Made by a program: the position numbers and the translations under genes. DNA of 26,422 nt from a virus. Position 1 is the stretch's first letter. Every line of letters starts with the position of its first letter. Below, in pieces: positions 6,632 through 15,300 of the stretch. Location: the IMG/VR virus record IMGVR_UViG_3300042923_000955, positions 1 through 26,422 of that record; one strand, written 5' to 3'. The notes below the pieces were generated by a model that was given only the letters and a program-made list of their open reading frames with translations, ran no database searches and was not told the origin of the DNA.

Positions 6632-6811
6632 TATTCTTTGAAAAACAAATTGTATTAACCCTATAAATAGAGTTAATAACAGGTTCTCAGGGCAATAATA
6701 TCCTATCGTGATAGGAATTAGTATTACGAGTAAATTTGCAATAAACAAATAGATGCTCATTCTTAATCTACTTTGTTTACGTTTACGCATTCTATGCCTG
6801 GTCAATCTCAT
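6605..6811 (-). CDS. Antisense 68-aa two-span membrane protein inside the head operon
   Basis: ATG at 6811-6809 on the minus strand, preceded by TGGAGGTGA at an ideal distance; TAA at 6607-6605. The product begins MRLTRHRMRKRKQSRLR (nine Arg/Lys in 17), then two hydrophobic spans, SIYLFIANLLVILIPITIG (19-37) and LLLTLFIGLIQFVF (44-57), ending DSDFWHY. It fills the only gap in the head operon (6632-6890) and opposes it. The ribosome site is locked in an 8-bp hairpin (6815-6836), and a 10-base segment upstream pairs with codons 41-44 (6839-6848 with 6683-6692). This layout resembles type I toxin mRNAs such as hok and fst, with late-operon RNA as a natural antisense partner. No family is recognised; a holin-like or superinfection role is also possible. 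Translation is inferred, not proven. Confidence 0.6.
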   Translation of the reverse strand: MRLTRHRMRKRKQSRLRMSIYLFIANLLVILIPITIGYYCPENLLLTLFIGLIQFVFQRILDSDFWHY

Positions 6812-6848
6812 GCTGTCACCTCCACTTAGAGGTAACCCCCCTGAGAAC
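6683..6848 (-). promoter_or_regulatory. Nested inverted repeats controlling the antisense gene
   Basis: GTTCTCAGGG (6683-6692) and CCCTGAGAAC (6839-6848) are perfect 10-bp complements that bracket most of the antisense gene. Just inside, GAGGTAAC (6829-6836) pairs with GTCACCTC (6815-6822) over a 6-nt loop; on the minus transcript this hides the GAGGTGA ribosome site. Because the sequence is also in the plus-strand leader of the protease gene, it can fold in both transcripts. Confidence 0.55.
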
Positions 6849-6890
6849 GAGTGGGGTGTCCCATATAAAAATTTGAAAGGTGGTGAGAAA

Positions 6891-7940
6891 ATGCGAAAAC
6901 TAGAAAACGTTCTTGTAACACATGTTTCATATGTGGATAAGGCGGCCAATAAGAAATCATTCTTTCTTACTAAGTCTGCCGAAGACCTAAAACCAAATTT
7001 TGAAACCGAAGTTAAGTTGGTTACTAAATCAGATGATCCACAAAAACTTGTATATGGTGTTGTTTATGAGCCTGATGTGGAAGATGTTCATGGAGATTTC
7101 ATGGATGCTGACACAATCGAGAAGGCTGCACATGGATTCATGGCGGATTATCAACAGATTGACAAACAGCACGATTTCACCACGAATGCTGGAAAAGTAG
7201 TAGAGAGTTATGTTGCCCCTGTTGATATGACTATCGGCGAAACCACAATCACAAAAGGAACTTGGGTGCTTGTCACTAAAGCTACTGACGAAATGTGGGA
7301 GTCAATCCAGAAAGGTGATTTCACAGGCTATTCATTAGCAGGAACCGCTCAGGTCGAAGATGTTCAGAAGCAGACTGCCGATAACTTTGAAAGAGGTAAA
7401 ACCTACCGGGATGTTAATGCGGCGATTGATGCATTCAGATCGGCCACTTGGTCAATTTTGGACAACTACACAGACAGCGATGCGGATAAAGTCGCCAGCA
7501 TTCAGTCGGAAATCGGCGAGTTATCCACACTTATCGGCACAATAAATACAACTAAATCAATTACCAAACAAGGACTAATCGAAACGGTTAAGTCCTTTTT
7601 TAGTACAAGTAAATCCGAGGAGGATGAAGAAATGACAGAAGAACAGTTAAAAAAAGCGCTCGGCGAAGCGCTGAAACCAGTAAACGATCGTTTATCAGCT
7701 TTGGAAAAAGGCGATAAATCAGATGAAAAACCAGAAACAGCGAATTCAGAAGCTAGCATTGAATTAGATTCTGATGCTATTGCTAAGGCTGTATCAGAAG
7801 CCGTGGCACCTTTGAATGCGAAGATTGAGAATCTTGAAAAATCTCGAATCAGCAACAATGCAGAACAAAATTACACAGAAACAGTTGAGAAATCGGTTGT
7901 ACCATCTTATGTGGACGCTGCTTTCCCAATTTCTGAATAA
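6891..7940 (+). CDS. XkdF-like prohead protease fused to scaffold
   Basis: 349 aa from ATG at 6891 (GGTGGTGA upstream); the longer open frame from 6753 is rejected because no ribosome site supports it. Residues 50-155 match the phage serine protease XkdF type: VYGVVYEPDVEDVHGDFMDAD (split here as VYGVVYEPDVE + DVHGDFMDAD), KQHDF with His94, and GDFTGYSLAGTA with Ser148, a plausible His/Ser pair. Residues 170-240 form a linker. From Met248 the protein is a Glu/Lys-rich helical scaffold (TEEQLKKALGEALKPVNDRL) that can also be made alone. It sits just before the major capsid gene, as prohead proteases and scaffolds do. Confidence 0.88.
   Translation: MRKLENVLVTHVSYVDKAANKKSFFLTKSAEDLKPNFETEVKLVTKSDDPQKLVYGVVYEPDVEDVHGDFMDADTIEKAAHGFMADYQQIDKQHDFTTNAGKVVESYVAPVDMTIGETTITKGTWVLVTKATDEMWESIQKGDFTGYSLAGTAQVEDVQKQTADNFERGKTYRDVNAAIDAFRSATWSILDNYTDSDADKVASIQSEIGELSTLIGTINTTKSITKQGLIETVKSFFSTSKSEEDEEMTEEQLKKALGEALKPVNDRLSALEKGDKSDEKPETANSEASIELDSDAIAKAVSEAVAPLNAKIENLEKSRISNNAEQNYTETVEKSVVPSYVDAAFPISE
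7632..7940 (+). CDS. Nested scaffold protein from an internal in-frame start
   Basis: ATG at 7632 is in frame with the protease (codon 248) and has GAGGAGG (7617-7623) 8 nt upstream, as strong as any ribosome site in the window. It would give a 102-aa acidic helical protein with SDAIAKAVSEAVAPLNAKIENLEK typical of a coiled-coil scaffold. Nested protease/scaffold genes are known, for example lambda C/Nu3. Internal initiation is inferred. Confidence 0.6.
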   Translation: MTEEQLKKALGEALKPVNDRLSALEKGDKSDEKPETANSEASIELDSDAIAKAVSEAVAPLNAKIENLEKSRISNNAEQNYTETVEKSVVPSYVDAAFPISE

Positions 7941-7954
7941 AGGGGGAAACACAA

Positions 7955-8893
7955 ATGACAAACGTTTTATCGAACGAAACATTGATCAAACAAATGAACG
8001 CAATCTTGAAAGCTGGTAACAACGTTACCTTACGTGAAGACAATGCTCGAGCGTTCTTCTTAGATGCAGTTGCAACTGCAGGAACTATCGGGAAATTATT
8101 TGTCCATTTTGCCAAATCAGGTACAGGATCTTTGGATAAATTAGGTGTTAAAAAGCGTACATTGAAAAAACATCTAGGTATTAACACTGAAGATACTGGC
8201 ACGGATATCAAAGAAGAAGACACAGTACCATTCTCTCTTGTTCCGGTTTACTTGGATACATGGATCGAGAACAGCAATACATTTTATACCGCTCGTACTC
8301 GTGGACAAGATGTCCGTCAAGCGTTGCTTTCACTAATGCAAGCCCAGTATGCAGCGGATTTACAAGATCTAGCTTTTAATGGTGATGAATCTTCATCTGA
8401 TGCATTCGTGAAGTTAAATGATGGGTACATCAAAATGGCTAAAGCATCTGCTGAAGTAAAAATAGAAGGTGCAAAATTGCCGACTATTCAAGAACTAACT
8501 GCTGCAACTGCTAGAATTGAACCGAAATATTTGCGTCAAGGAACATTTAAGTTCTTTATGTCTCAAGCGACAGCTACGAATTACGTTGTTGAACTACAAA
8601 ATCGCACTACTGCTTTGGGAGATGCAGTATTAGTGGACGGTGCCCTACGCAATATCGGTGGATTTGGTGTCGAAGTTGTTGAGTCTATGGAAAACAATGT
8701 AATTCTGTTCACTCCTTATGAAAACCTTGCTGTTGTATCTGGTTTGACTGTTACTTTGACAACCGCTGCTCAAGACAGCCGTGCCGTTGCAAAACAGGCA
8801 ACATATCACTTCATGCTTGATGATATTGACTTCATCATTCGTGAACCTAAAGCACTAGCTTACTTCGGTATTGACGCTACTCCAGAAGGATAA
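7955..8893 (+). CDS. Major capsid protein, P2 N-like HK97 fold
   Basis: 312 aa, ATG preceded by AGGGGGAA. The protein has an N-terminal helix (MTNVLSNETLIKQMNAILKA), an E-loop region around KKRTLKKHLGIN, the marker DLAFNGDESSSD near residue 135, and NVILFTPYENLAVV near residue 250, all in line with P2-gpN/XkdG type major capsids. It assembles the icosahedral shell on the scaffold encoded just upstream. Codon use is the most regular of the window, as expected for the most abundant virion protein. Confidence 0.93.
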   Translation: MTNVLSNETLIKQMNAILKAGNNVTLREDNARAFFLDAVATAGTIGKLFVHFAKSGTGSLDKLGVKKRTLKKHLGINTEDTGTDIKEEDTVPFSLVPVYLDTWIENSNTFYTARTRGQDVRQALLSLMQAQYAADLQDLAFNGDESSSDAFVKLNDGYIKMAKASAEVKIEGAKLPTIQELTAATARIEPKYLRQGTFKFFMSQATATNYVVELQNRTTALGDAVLVDGALRNIGGFGVEVVESMENNVILFTPYENLAVVSGLTVTLTTAAQDSRAVAKQATYHFMLDDIDFIIREPKALAYFGIDATPEG

Positions 8894-8913
8894 GAAAGGG
8901 AACGGTGAAAAAC

Positions 8914-9120
8914 ATGGAAAAATACAACGTTTTAAAAAAATTCCGTGATAAAGAAACTAAAGAAGTTTATGAAGCAGGGACGGTCATTGATATGACCGTT
9001 AAACGTGCTGAAGAAGTTGCTGTAAATCTAGATGATTCTTTCTTAGAACGCGCTGAAGAAAAGAAAGATGACAAGAAAGCCGGCAAAGACGATCAGAAGG
9101 AAGACAAAAAAGAAAAGTAG
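8914..9120 (+). CDS. Small charged phage protein after the capsid gene
   Basis: 68 aa from ATG at 8914 (GGTGA at 8904-8908); a GTG at 8905 would add three residues. Residues 1-50 form a compact domain (YNVLKKFRDKETKEVYEAGTVIDMTVKRAEEV) of the kind found at this place in many Gram-positive siphophages. The tail is a Lys/Asp/Glu tract (KKDDKKAGKDDQKEDKKEK). A capsid-associated or connector role is suggested by position only. Confidence 0.75.
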   Translation: MEKYNVLKKFRDKETKEVYEAGTVIDMTVKRAEEVAVNLDDSFLERAEEKKDDKKAGKDDQKEDKKEK

Positions 9121-9129
9121 GTGAAGATC

Positions 9130-9537
9130 ATGTCTGAACCTTATGTTGATGAAGTCTTTTATAAGGATGATTACGAGGGAACACCTGTTGAAGCTGGGGA
9201 CTTCTCTCGTCTATCCAAAAGGGCTTCGGACATTATTGATTCTTTAACAGAATATCAAGTGCCTAAAATTGGTTTGGATAAATTTTCCGAACATGTACAG
9301 CTGCTGATTAAAAAAGCATGTTGTGCTCAAATAGAATACTATCAAGTTGAAGGTATAGATCTTGATGTTACAGGAAATACTTTGAGCGGTCAGAGCGCTT
9401 CTATTGGTGGGTTTAGCTATTCTGGCGCAACAACGTCAACGAGTAAGCAAGCTAATCGGGTCGCTCCGAGTTGTCTCTCATATTTAGAGGGAACCGGTCT
9501 TTTGAGAAAAAGGAGTGTGAGGCTCGGTGTCATTTAA
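9130..9537 (+). CDS. Head-tail connector (adaptor) protein
   Basis: 135 aa from ATG at 9130; AGGTGA at 9119-9124 overlaps the previous stop. The helical pattern is that of gp6/gp15-type adaptors: DFSRLSKRASDIIDSLTEYQVP, then VQLLIKKACCAQIEYYQVEG, then a Ser/Gly-rich GGFSYSGATTST loop and a short helix APSCLSYLEGTGLL. It probably binds the portal below the capsid. It overlaps the next gene by 11 nt. Confidence 0.82.
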   Translation: MSEPYVDEVFYKDDYEGTPVEAGDFSRLSKRASDIIDSLTEYQVPKIGLDKFSEHVQLLIKKACCAQIEYYQVEGIDLDVTGNTLSGQSASIGGFSYSGATTSTSKQANRVAPSCLSYLEGTGLLRKRSVRLGVI

Positions 9538-9871
9538 GCCAATACCTAAGCACTTGTTGATTCATGAGGTTATCTATCAGGCTCCAAAGCCTGATGATGA
9601 TGGCTCAATGGGAAGTGGTGAACTACCTAACCCACAGAAGATTGAACATGTAAGGTTTACTCCTAAGCGAAAAAGAATTATAAAAACGGATAATACAGAA
9701 GTTTTGACTAACGGCATTTTGTACGTCGATGCTGTTAATTCAAAACCTTTTGTAAATCCTAGCGAGGACGGAACAATTACATTTCAAAACCGCAAACTAA
9801 AAATCGTTGAATGCTATGAGGTGTTCACGGACCAGTTAATTCCACATCATATTGAGGTGATGTTGCAATGA
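9527..9871 (+). CDS. Minor capsid protein 1 (head closure)
   Basis: 114 aa from GTG at 9527 with AAGGAGTG about 10 nt upstream. It begins FKPIPKHLLIHEVIYQ and has the beta-rich body VRFTPKRKRIIKTDN and FQNRKLKIVECYEVF typical of the Minor_capsid_1 family (head-closure, SPP1 gp16-like). It is translationally coupled to the next gene, which starts 4 nt before its end. Confidence 0.87.
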   Translation: MSFKPIPKHLLIHEVIYQAPKPDDDGSMGSGELPNPQKIEHVRFTPKRKRIIKTDNTEVLTNGILYVDAVNSKPFVNPSEDGTITFQNRKLKIVECYEVFTDQLIPHHIEVMLQ

Positions 9872-10197
9872 GCGGGAGATTTGAAGGTAATTTCGATCGT
9901 ATTGAGAGAGCTATCGAATACGCTCTGAATCCGACATCAATCGCATTTGCTAAAGCGGCTAATCAGTATGTTAAGAAAGACACTGGTGCAACCGAAGCTA
10001 GTGTTTGGGTTGATAGTGATTTCCCAAAAGGAAAACTGGTATGGGGTACAGAGTATGCTGGGTACGCATATTATAGGGGAACTCCATCTAAAAACCACAA
10101 TCCTCAAGCATCCATACGATGGGCTGAGATTGCGAAAGCTCAAGATATGGATGAAGTACTGGATGTGGCAGAAAAAGCAATTAAGGAGGCTCTGTGA
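9868..10197 (+). CDS. Minor capsid protein 2 (tail completion)
   Basis: 109 aa, ATG overlapping the previous stop as ATGA. The pattern AFAKAANQYVKKDTGATEASVWVDSDFPKGKLVWGTEYAGYAYYRG (key parts YVKKDTGATEAS and TEYAGYAYYRG) and RWAEIAKAQ match Minor_capsid_2, the neck/tail-completion protein seen in A118-like phages. It lies in the connector cluster. Confidence 0.88.
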   Translation: MSGRFEGNFDRIERAIEYALNPTSIAFAKAANQYVKKDTGATEASVWVDSDFPKGKLVWGTEYAGYAYYRGTPSKNHNPQASIRWAEIAKAQDMDEVLDVAEKAIKEAL

Positions 10198-10631
10198 TGG
10201 ATTTATTTGCACGAATTGCTGATCACTTACGCTTATTAGGACTTGAAACACCAAGAGTAACAAGCACTGGGAAGCAAATAATTCAAGAAGACAAACCTCC
10301 TCAGGACAATGAGCGAGATCTATCTATACAAGGGATTGCAACAGGACAAGGGAAGCAGGACTTGGCTAGAAACAGGCAAATTCCGTTCATGGTTCAAATC
10401 ATTATCAAAAATACAAACCAATCACAAGCTTTTAATGATGCTTGGAAGATTGCAGATAGCTTTGATAAATTGCCAAGAAAAGAAAATGGTGAATGGGTCA
10501 CACTTCGCTCGAGTGATGGCTCATTTTTGTTTGATTCGAGCGAAGTTTACACACAACCTAGAAATTTAGGAATTCAAGAACATGATGCATATCTTTATGT
10601 ACTAACTGTTCGATTAAATATAAGTAAATAG
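10197..10631 (+). CDS. Minor capsid protein 3 (tail terminator)
   Basis: 144 aa from ATG at 10197; AAGGAGG at 10183-10189 fits this better than the GTG at 10194. The motifs DLFARIADHLRLLG, RNRQIPFMVQIIIKNTNQ and LGIQEHDAYLYVLTVRLNI are those of the Minor_capsid_3 family, which caps the tail tube and joins it to the head. An 11-bp inverted repeat lies inside the gene (10502-10546). Confidence 0.88.
   Translation: MDLFARIADHLRLLGLETPRVTSTGKQIIQEDKPPQDNERDLSIQGIATGQGKQDLARNRQIPFMVQIIIKNTNQSQAFNDAWKIADSFDKLPRKENGEWVTLRSSDGSFLFDSSEVYTQPRNLGIQEHDAYLYVLTVRLNISK
10502..10546 (+). repeat. Intragenic 11-bp inverted repeat
   Basis: ACTTCGCTCGA (10502-10512) and TCGAGCGAAGT (10536-10546) are perfect complements with a 23-nt loop, inside the minor capsid 3 gene. 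No T-run follows, so it is not a terminator. The Ser/Arg-rich protein sequence alone does not require it. Confidence 0.55.
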
Positions 10632-10642
10632 GAGGAAATTTC

Positions 10643-11149
10643 ATGAGAATGAATTTACAGTATTTTGCAGCTGGTGAAGGCTATTCACCTAACTGGATGA
10701 ACAAATATGAAATCGGTGTAGCTGCAACGGTTGGTGAAAACGGAAAACTTGTGCCACCCACGACCGTTCACGAACTAGCAGATGGTATTCAGGAAGCAAC
10801 ACCTTCCCAAGATGAATCATCTGAAACATATGAATATTACGGTGATAAGGGTGGATCAAACACCGATATCACACGTGTTACTGGTGTTTATGCTTTTACA
10901 GGTCATCGAAAATATGCCACTGATGCAGCGCAAGAATTTGTACGCGATCGCTTAAACAAAGCTGGACAAGATCGAATTGTTTTCTTCCGTCATACTGAGC
11001 CAGATGGTCGTGTAATTCAAGGTAATGCTACCTTGTCAGGTATCGTTCATACCGGCGGGGGACCAAACAACCGTGGTAACTTTGAAATGCAAGTATCTTT
11101 CAATGGTGTTCCAGAAGATACCAAACCAGATACAACCCCAGAAGGCTAG
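10643..11149 (+). CDS. Major tail (tube) protein
   Basis: 168 aa, ATG after AGGAGG. It starts MRMNLQYFAAGEGYS; the MNLQYFA opening is a common start in Gram-positive phage structural genes. The body (YEIGVAATVGENGKLVPPTTVHE, DITRVTGVYAFTGHRKY, QGNATLSGIVHTGGGPNNRGNFEMQVSF; key ends given) is the phi13/A118-type tail tube. A strong ribosome site and a terminator at its end fit high expression of a tail subunit. It precedes the tail chaperones, as expected. Confidence 0.88.
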   Translation: MRMNLQYFAAGEGYSPNWMNKYEIGVAATVGENGKLVPPTTVHELADGIQEATPSQDESSETYEYYGDKGGSNTDITRVTGVYAFTGHRKYATDAAQEFVRDRLNKAGQDRIVFFRHTEPDGRVIQGNATLSGIVHTGGGPNNRGNFEMQVSFNGVPEDTKPDTTPEG

Positions 11150-11172
11150 TCATTGTACTAGCCTTTTTCTTT
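11142..11172 (+). terminator. Terminator after the major tail gene, overlapping its stop
   Basis: AAGGCTAGT (11142-11150) and ACTAGCCTT (11157-11165) form a 9-bp stem over a 6-nt loop, followed by TTT, C, TTTT. The tail gene's TAG stop is inside the 5' arm. It probably lowers, rather than ends, transcription into the chaperone and tape-measure genes. Confidence 0.75.
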
Positions 11173-11199
11173 TACATAAAAAAATAGGAGGAATTACAA

Positions 11200-11604
11200 A
11201 TGTCAAAAAACAATTTAATCGAGGTAGGTTTTAAGAAGCAGGTTCAACCAGTAAGAATTGCGGGTTTAGATTTCGGTATAAAAACAGGTAAGAAATATCG
11301 TGATCAGTATTTGTCAGAATTACCCAAAATGCTTGAAGTTATTCAAGAGCAAGAAAAGGTTATTAAAATAGCTTCTGAATCAGGTGATTACGAAGCAATC
11401 GTTGAAGCTAATAAGAAGGTTGAGTCCGTTGTCAAAGACGTTATTGATCTAGTGTTAGGTGAGGGGGCTTTCGATAAGCTGATGGATGCTGCAGATGATG
11501 AAATTGATTTAGTTGTCGGGGCATTCCTTGAAGTTGCCGATCAATACAAAAAGCTTCAAACGAAACAAAAAGCACAATCCTATATCGACGGTAAAAAGAA
11601 ATAG
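11200..11604 (+). CDS. Tail assembly chaperone
   Basis: 134 aa, ATG after AGGAGGAATT. It is a mainly helical acidic protein (LPKMLEVIQEQEKVIKIASESGDYEAIVEANKK, partly shown; then VVKDVIDLVLGEGAFDKLMDAADDEIDLV) between tail tube and Gp15, the standard position of the lambda gpG-like chaperone that coats the tape measure. Two stop codons separate it from the next gene in the same frame and no classic slippery heptamer is seen, so a frameshift fusion is not evident here. Confidence 0.8.
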   Translation: MSKNNLIEVGFKKQVQPVRIAGLDFGIKTGKKYRDQYLSELPKMLEVIQEQEKVIKIASESGDYEAIVEANKKVESVVKDVIDLVLGEGAFDKLMDAADDEIDLVVGAFLEVADQYKKLQTKQKAQSYIDGKKK

Positions 11605-11616
11605 AGGTGATGCTTT

Positions 11617-12312
11617 ATGGCATTATCTCTTGCTTGGGGTATTGATGATTCGGTCGTAATCAATGAAAACACTTATGAATTAAATCTAGAATTTTCTCGT
11701 GTTCTCCGATGGTACGAAATGTGGAAAGATCCCGAATTATCTAAAGAAGGAAAAGTACTATATTCCATTATCCTAATTTTATTTCATGATTGGGGTGAAG
11801 AACTTCCCGAAACGATTGAAGAATTAGCAGAAATTATTCCGCAAGATGATTTAATTCCCTTATCAAACGCTATTATCAAAAGGATTGCTGGGAATCAATT
11901 TGAAAGCACAACAGTCAAACGTGACCTAAAAGGAAATATCTTAGAAGACGAGGAAAAGAAGTGGTATGAATTCGAACAGGATTCTGGCTACATCTATTCC
12001 TCTTTTTTGATGGATTATGGGATGGATTTGATGGTGGAAAGAAGCAAGGGAACACTGCATTGGGATAAGTTCAACTATTTATTAGCTGGTTTGTCTGATA
12101 ATACCAAGTTCAAAAATGTCATCAAGATTCGCATGATGGAATACCCAGAAAAAGCCACACCAGATGAAATTGAAGAAATAAGAAAAGCAAAATTAGCGGT
12201 GGCTTTGAAAGAAGATCGAGCAAACTTGGAATTTGAAATGATGGATCTTAAGCAAAAACGTGAATACATGTTGAAAAAACAAGAAGAAAGAGGTGAGGTG
12301 AAGGATGAATGA
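11617..12312 (+). CDS. Gp15-family tail protein (second tail chaperone)
   Basis: 231 aa, ATG after GAGGTGATG. The pattern NTYELNLEFSRVLRWYEMWKD, HDWGEELPETIEELAEII, YSSFLMDYGMDL, LHWDKFNYLLAGLSDNTKFKNVI and IRMMEYPEKATPDEIEEIRKAK is the Phage_Gp15 family, found just before the tape measure. It probably works with the preceding chaperone. It ends in charged helix (LKQKREYMLKKQEERGEV) and overlaps the tape-measure start by 8 nt. Confidence 0.88.
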   Translation: MALSLAWGIDDSVVINENTYELNLEFSRVLRWYEMWKDPELSKEGKVLYSIILILFHDWGEELPETIEELAEIIPQDDLIPLSNAIIKRIAGNQFESTTVKRDLKGNILEDEEKKWYEFEQDSGYIYSSFLMDYGMDLMVERSKGTLHWDKFNYLLAGLSDNTKFKNVIKIRMMEYPEKATPDEIEEIRKAKLAVALKEDRANLEFEMMDLKQKREYMLKKQEERGEVKDE

Positions 12313-15300
12313 TGGTTCCGTAATCATTGATGTCGAATTTAATACCGACAAAGCACGAAAGCAGTATCAAGATTTTGGTAATGAAGCGGCTCAACAGTTA
12401 GACAACAAGATTGGGAAGTCCAAAGCCTTCAACTCACTTTCTGAACAATCTGTTGAGTTTGCCAAAAAAGCTAGCTTGAGCATTTTAGCTGTCGGTACTG
12501 CTGTTGCCGGTTTTTCAATTAAATCAGCAGCTGATATGCAAGCTATGGAAGCGCAATTCTCGCAAGTATTCGGCAATTTGGAAAAGAATGCTCAAAGTAG
12601 CATTGATTCAATCTCTAAAGAAACAAATATTCTGCCTAATCGTTTGAAACCAGCCTTCACTTCTATGGCAGCATTTGCAAAAACCACTGGGATGGATACA
12701 GCAGATGCATTAGATTTAACTAGCCGAGCAACTAAAGCGGCAGCCGACAGCGCTGCTTTTTATGATAAATCAATTGGCGAAGTCTCTGAGAGTTTACAGT
12801 CGTATTTAAAAGGAAACTACGAAAACGATGCAGCACTTGGTATTTCATCTACTGAAACAACACGAAATGCAGCTGCAAATAAGCTTTACGGCAAATCATT
12901 TAACGACTTATCCGAAGCCCAGAAGCAGTTAACGCTTTTGCAAATGGTTGAGGATGGTAACAAGTTATCAGGAGCATTAGGGCAAGCTGCACGTGAAGGT
13001 GGCGGTTTAGAGAACGTTATCGGAAATATGAAACAAGCCATCACGGATTTAGGGGCAGCTTTTGGTGCGCCATTGCTTGATCCATTTCTTGCAATTGTTC
13101 AAAAAATTAGTGGAGCGATGGCAAAACTAGCAGAAGTGTTTAGAGAAAATCCTGCGCTAGTTTATGTCGTAGTAGGTTCCATAACTACTTTAGCTGCAGC
13201 GTTTGGGGCTGTTTGGTTAAAAGCAGTTGGCTTTGCCAAGATCGGTTCGATGATAAGTACTGCTTTATCTGTTTTAGCGAGCCCGATATTTCTTGTTATT
13301 GCAGCAATAGGTGCATTGGTAACTGCATTTATCTATTTTTACAACACGAGCGATACCTTTAGAGAAAAGGTTAATGGGGCGGTCAAGACCTTACAATCTT
13401 TTATGGCTCCTGTTGGAGATGTTATCGAAGGCATTAAGTTGCTGGCGCAAGCTTTTAAAGCGATTGTTTTCAACGACTTCAGTGTAAGTCTTTCTGATTT
13501 ACATGATCAGTTCGTCAAACTATTCCCCGAATCTCTGTGGAACGGTATGACATCGTTCGCACAAAGTACTAAAGGAATAGTACAAGGGATTTCAACTCTG
13601 GCAAAAGCTTTCAAAGCAATAGCACTTGATGATTTCTCGATGAGTGTTACCAATTTAAAAGCAGATTTTTTAGAGGTATTTCCTGAAAGCCTATGGAACG
13701 GAATGACCAAAATCGCTTTAGGAATTCGCTCATTGATTAACGGATTCAAAAGCGGTGAAAAATCAATAGATCCATTTGGAATTGCTCTAAAAATATTGCA
13801 GTCAGTTTTTCTTGGATTGCTTGGACCTATAGGATTGTTCATCAAAGCGTTTGAACTAATTGCAAAGGCTCTAGGAGGCGGAGATGTTTCTAAAGGAATC
13901 GATAAAATTATCGATGCTTTTGATTCTCTTGCATCGGGTCTAGAAAGCAATGGACCAAAAGTGGGAAGTTCTGCTGGCAAAGCAATTGAGGGTATTCTCG
14001 CTGCTATTGCTTCTGCATTACCTGGTATTATCTCAGGAGGATTGCAAATAGTTGCTGCTATTGTATCTGGAATTGCACAAGGTCTACCTTCACTAGCAAT
14101 GTCCGCCAGTCAACTAATTATGGCGTTCACCGCAGCTATGCTTATTCTAGTACCGCAAATCGCTTTATCAGCAACAGCAATCATTGTGGCTTTATTAGCA
14201 GCTTTAACAGCAGGGCTACCACAAATCATTGTTGCCGGTGGAGCATTGATTCTGACTTTACTAGATGGCATCACTGAGCAACTACCAGCCTTGATAGAAT
14301 CGGCAGCGACTTTGATAGTAACATGGTTAACTGCATTGACAGAGCACGTTCCAGAAATAGTTGTAGCTGGGATGTCTCTAATAATTGCTATTCTTGATGG
14401 TATTGCCCAAAAGCTTCCTGATCTAGTAGCTGCTGTTGGCACACTGATCGTGACGTTCCTTACGGCATTATCAGGACAGTTGGCAAGTATAGTAGCTGCA
14501 GGAGCGGACCTTTTAATTAATTTCTTGAGTGGTTTAGCTTCCAAGATGCCTGATATCGTTTCTGCAGCTCTAAATTTAATTGTTCAGTTCATAAATGGAT
14601 TGGCTTCAAAAGCTCAAGATGTAATTAATGCAGGTGTAAATCTAATTGTTCAAATTTTAAAAGGTATCGCTAACAACATTGATCGAATCGTCAGTGCAGG
14701 TATGGATATTGTAGATGCCACTGTTAGAGGAATCTTAAGAGCACAGGATCGATTATTTAAAGCCGGTATTACATTGGTAAATGGGCTAGCTAATAATATT
14801 CGTAATAACCAATCAGCTATGAGAGAGGCAGGCGGCAATCTATTAAATGCTTTAATTGGCGCATTACCAGGTGGTGCGTTGATTAACAATGGTATTGCAT
14901 TGGTTGATGGTTTACTAAGTGGATTGATGTCTGGATTTGAGAATGTAAAAAGAACTGTGTCCGGATGGGCGGATACGATAGCAAGTTTAAAAGGACCTAT
15001 TCCATACGATAAAAAAGTTCTTATTAAAAATGGGTTAGCCTTGGTTAGTGGCTTAAAAGAAGGACTTATAAACGGTTTTTCTGAAGTTAAGTCAGATGTC
15101 TCTACCTGGGCTAATGAGTTGCAAAAGGGTATAGAATCCGAGTTTGATTCAAACTATTTTAACGATTTAATAGCAAATATACCTAGTGAAATACCAGCAA
15201 TGGATGCATTGATAAATGGAAGACTGACACCGGAGCTAGTATCTAATATTGGAAAAAGTTCATCATCTTCAAATGCTGCTAATCAAATTATTAATAATAA

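Noticed and set aside
6753-6890. N-terminal extension of the protease frame to 6753
   Set aside because: No ribosome site; GGTGGTGA marks ATG at 6891, and the extension is the complement of the antisense gene's leader.
11590-11640. Programmed frameshift between the tail chaperone and Gp15
   Set aside because: Both genes are in the same frame, separated by two stops, with a separate strong ribosome site and no classic slippery heptamer.
13507-14889. Several long minus-strand frames opposite the tape measure gene
   Set aside because: Low-complexity shadows of repeated hydrophobic codons, without ribosome sites.
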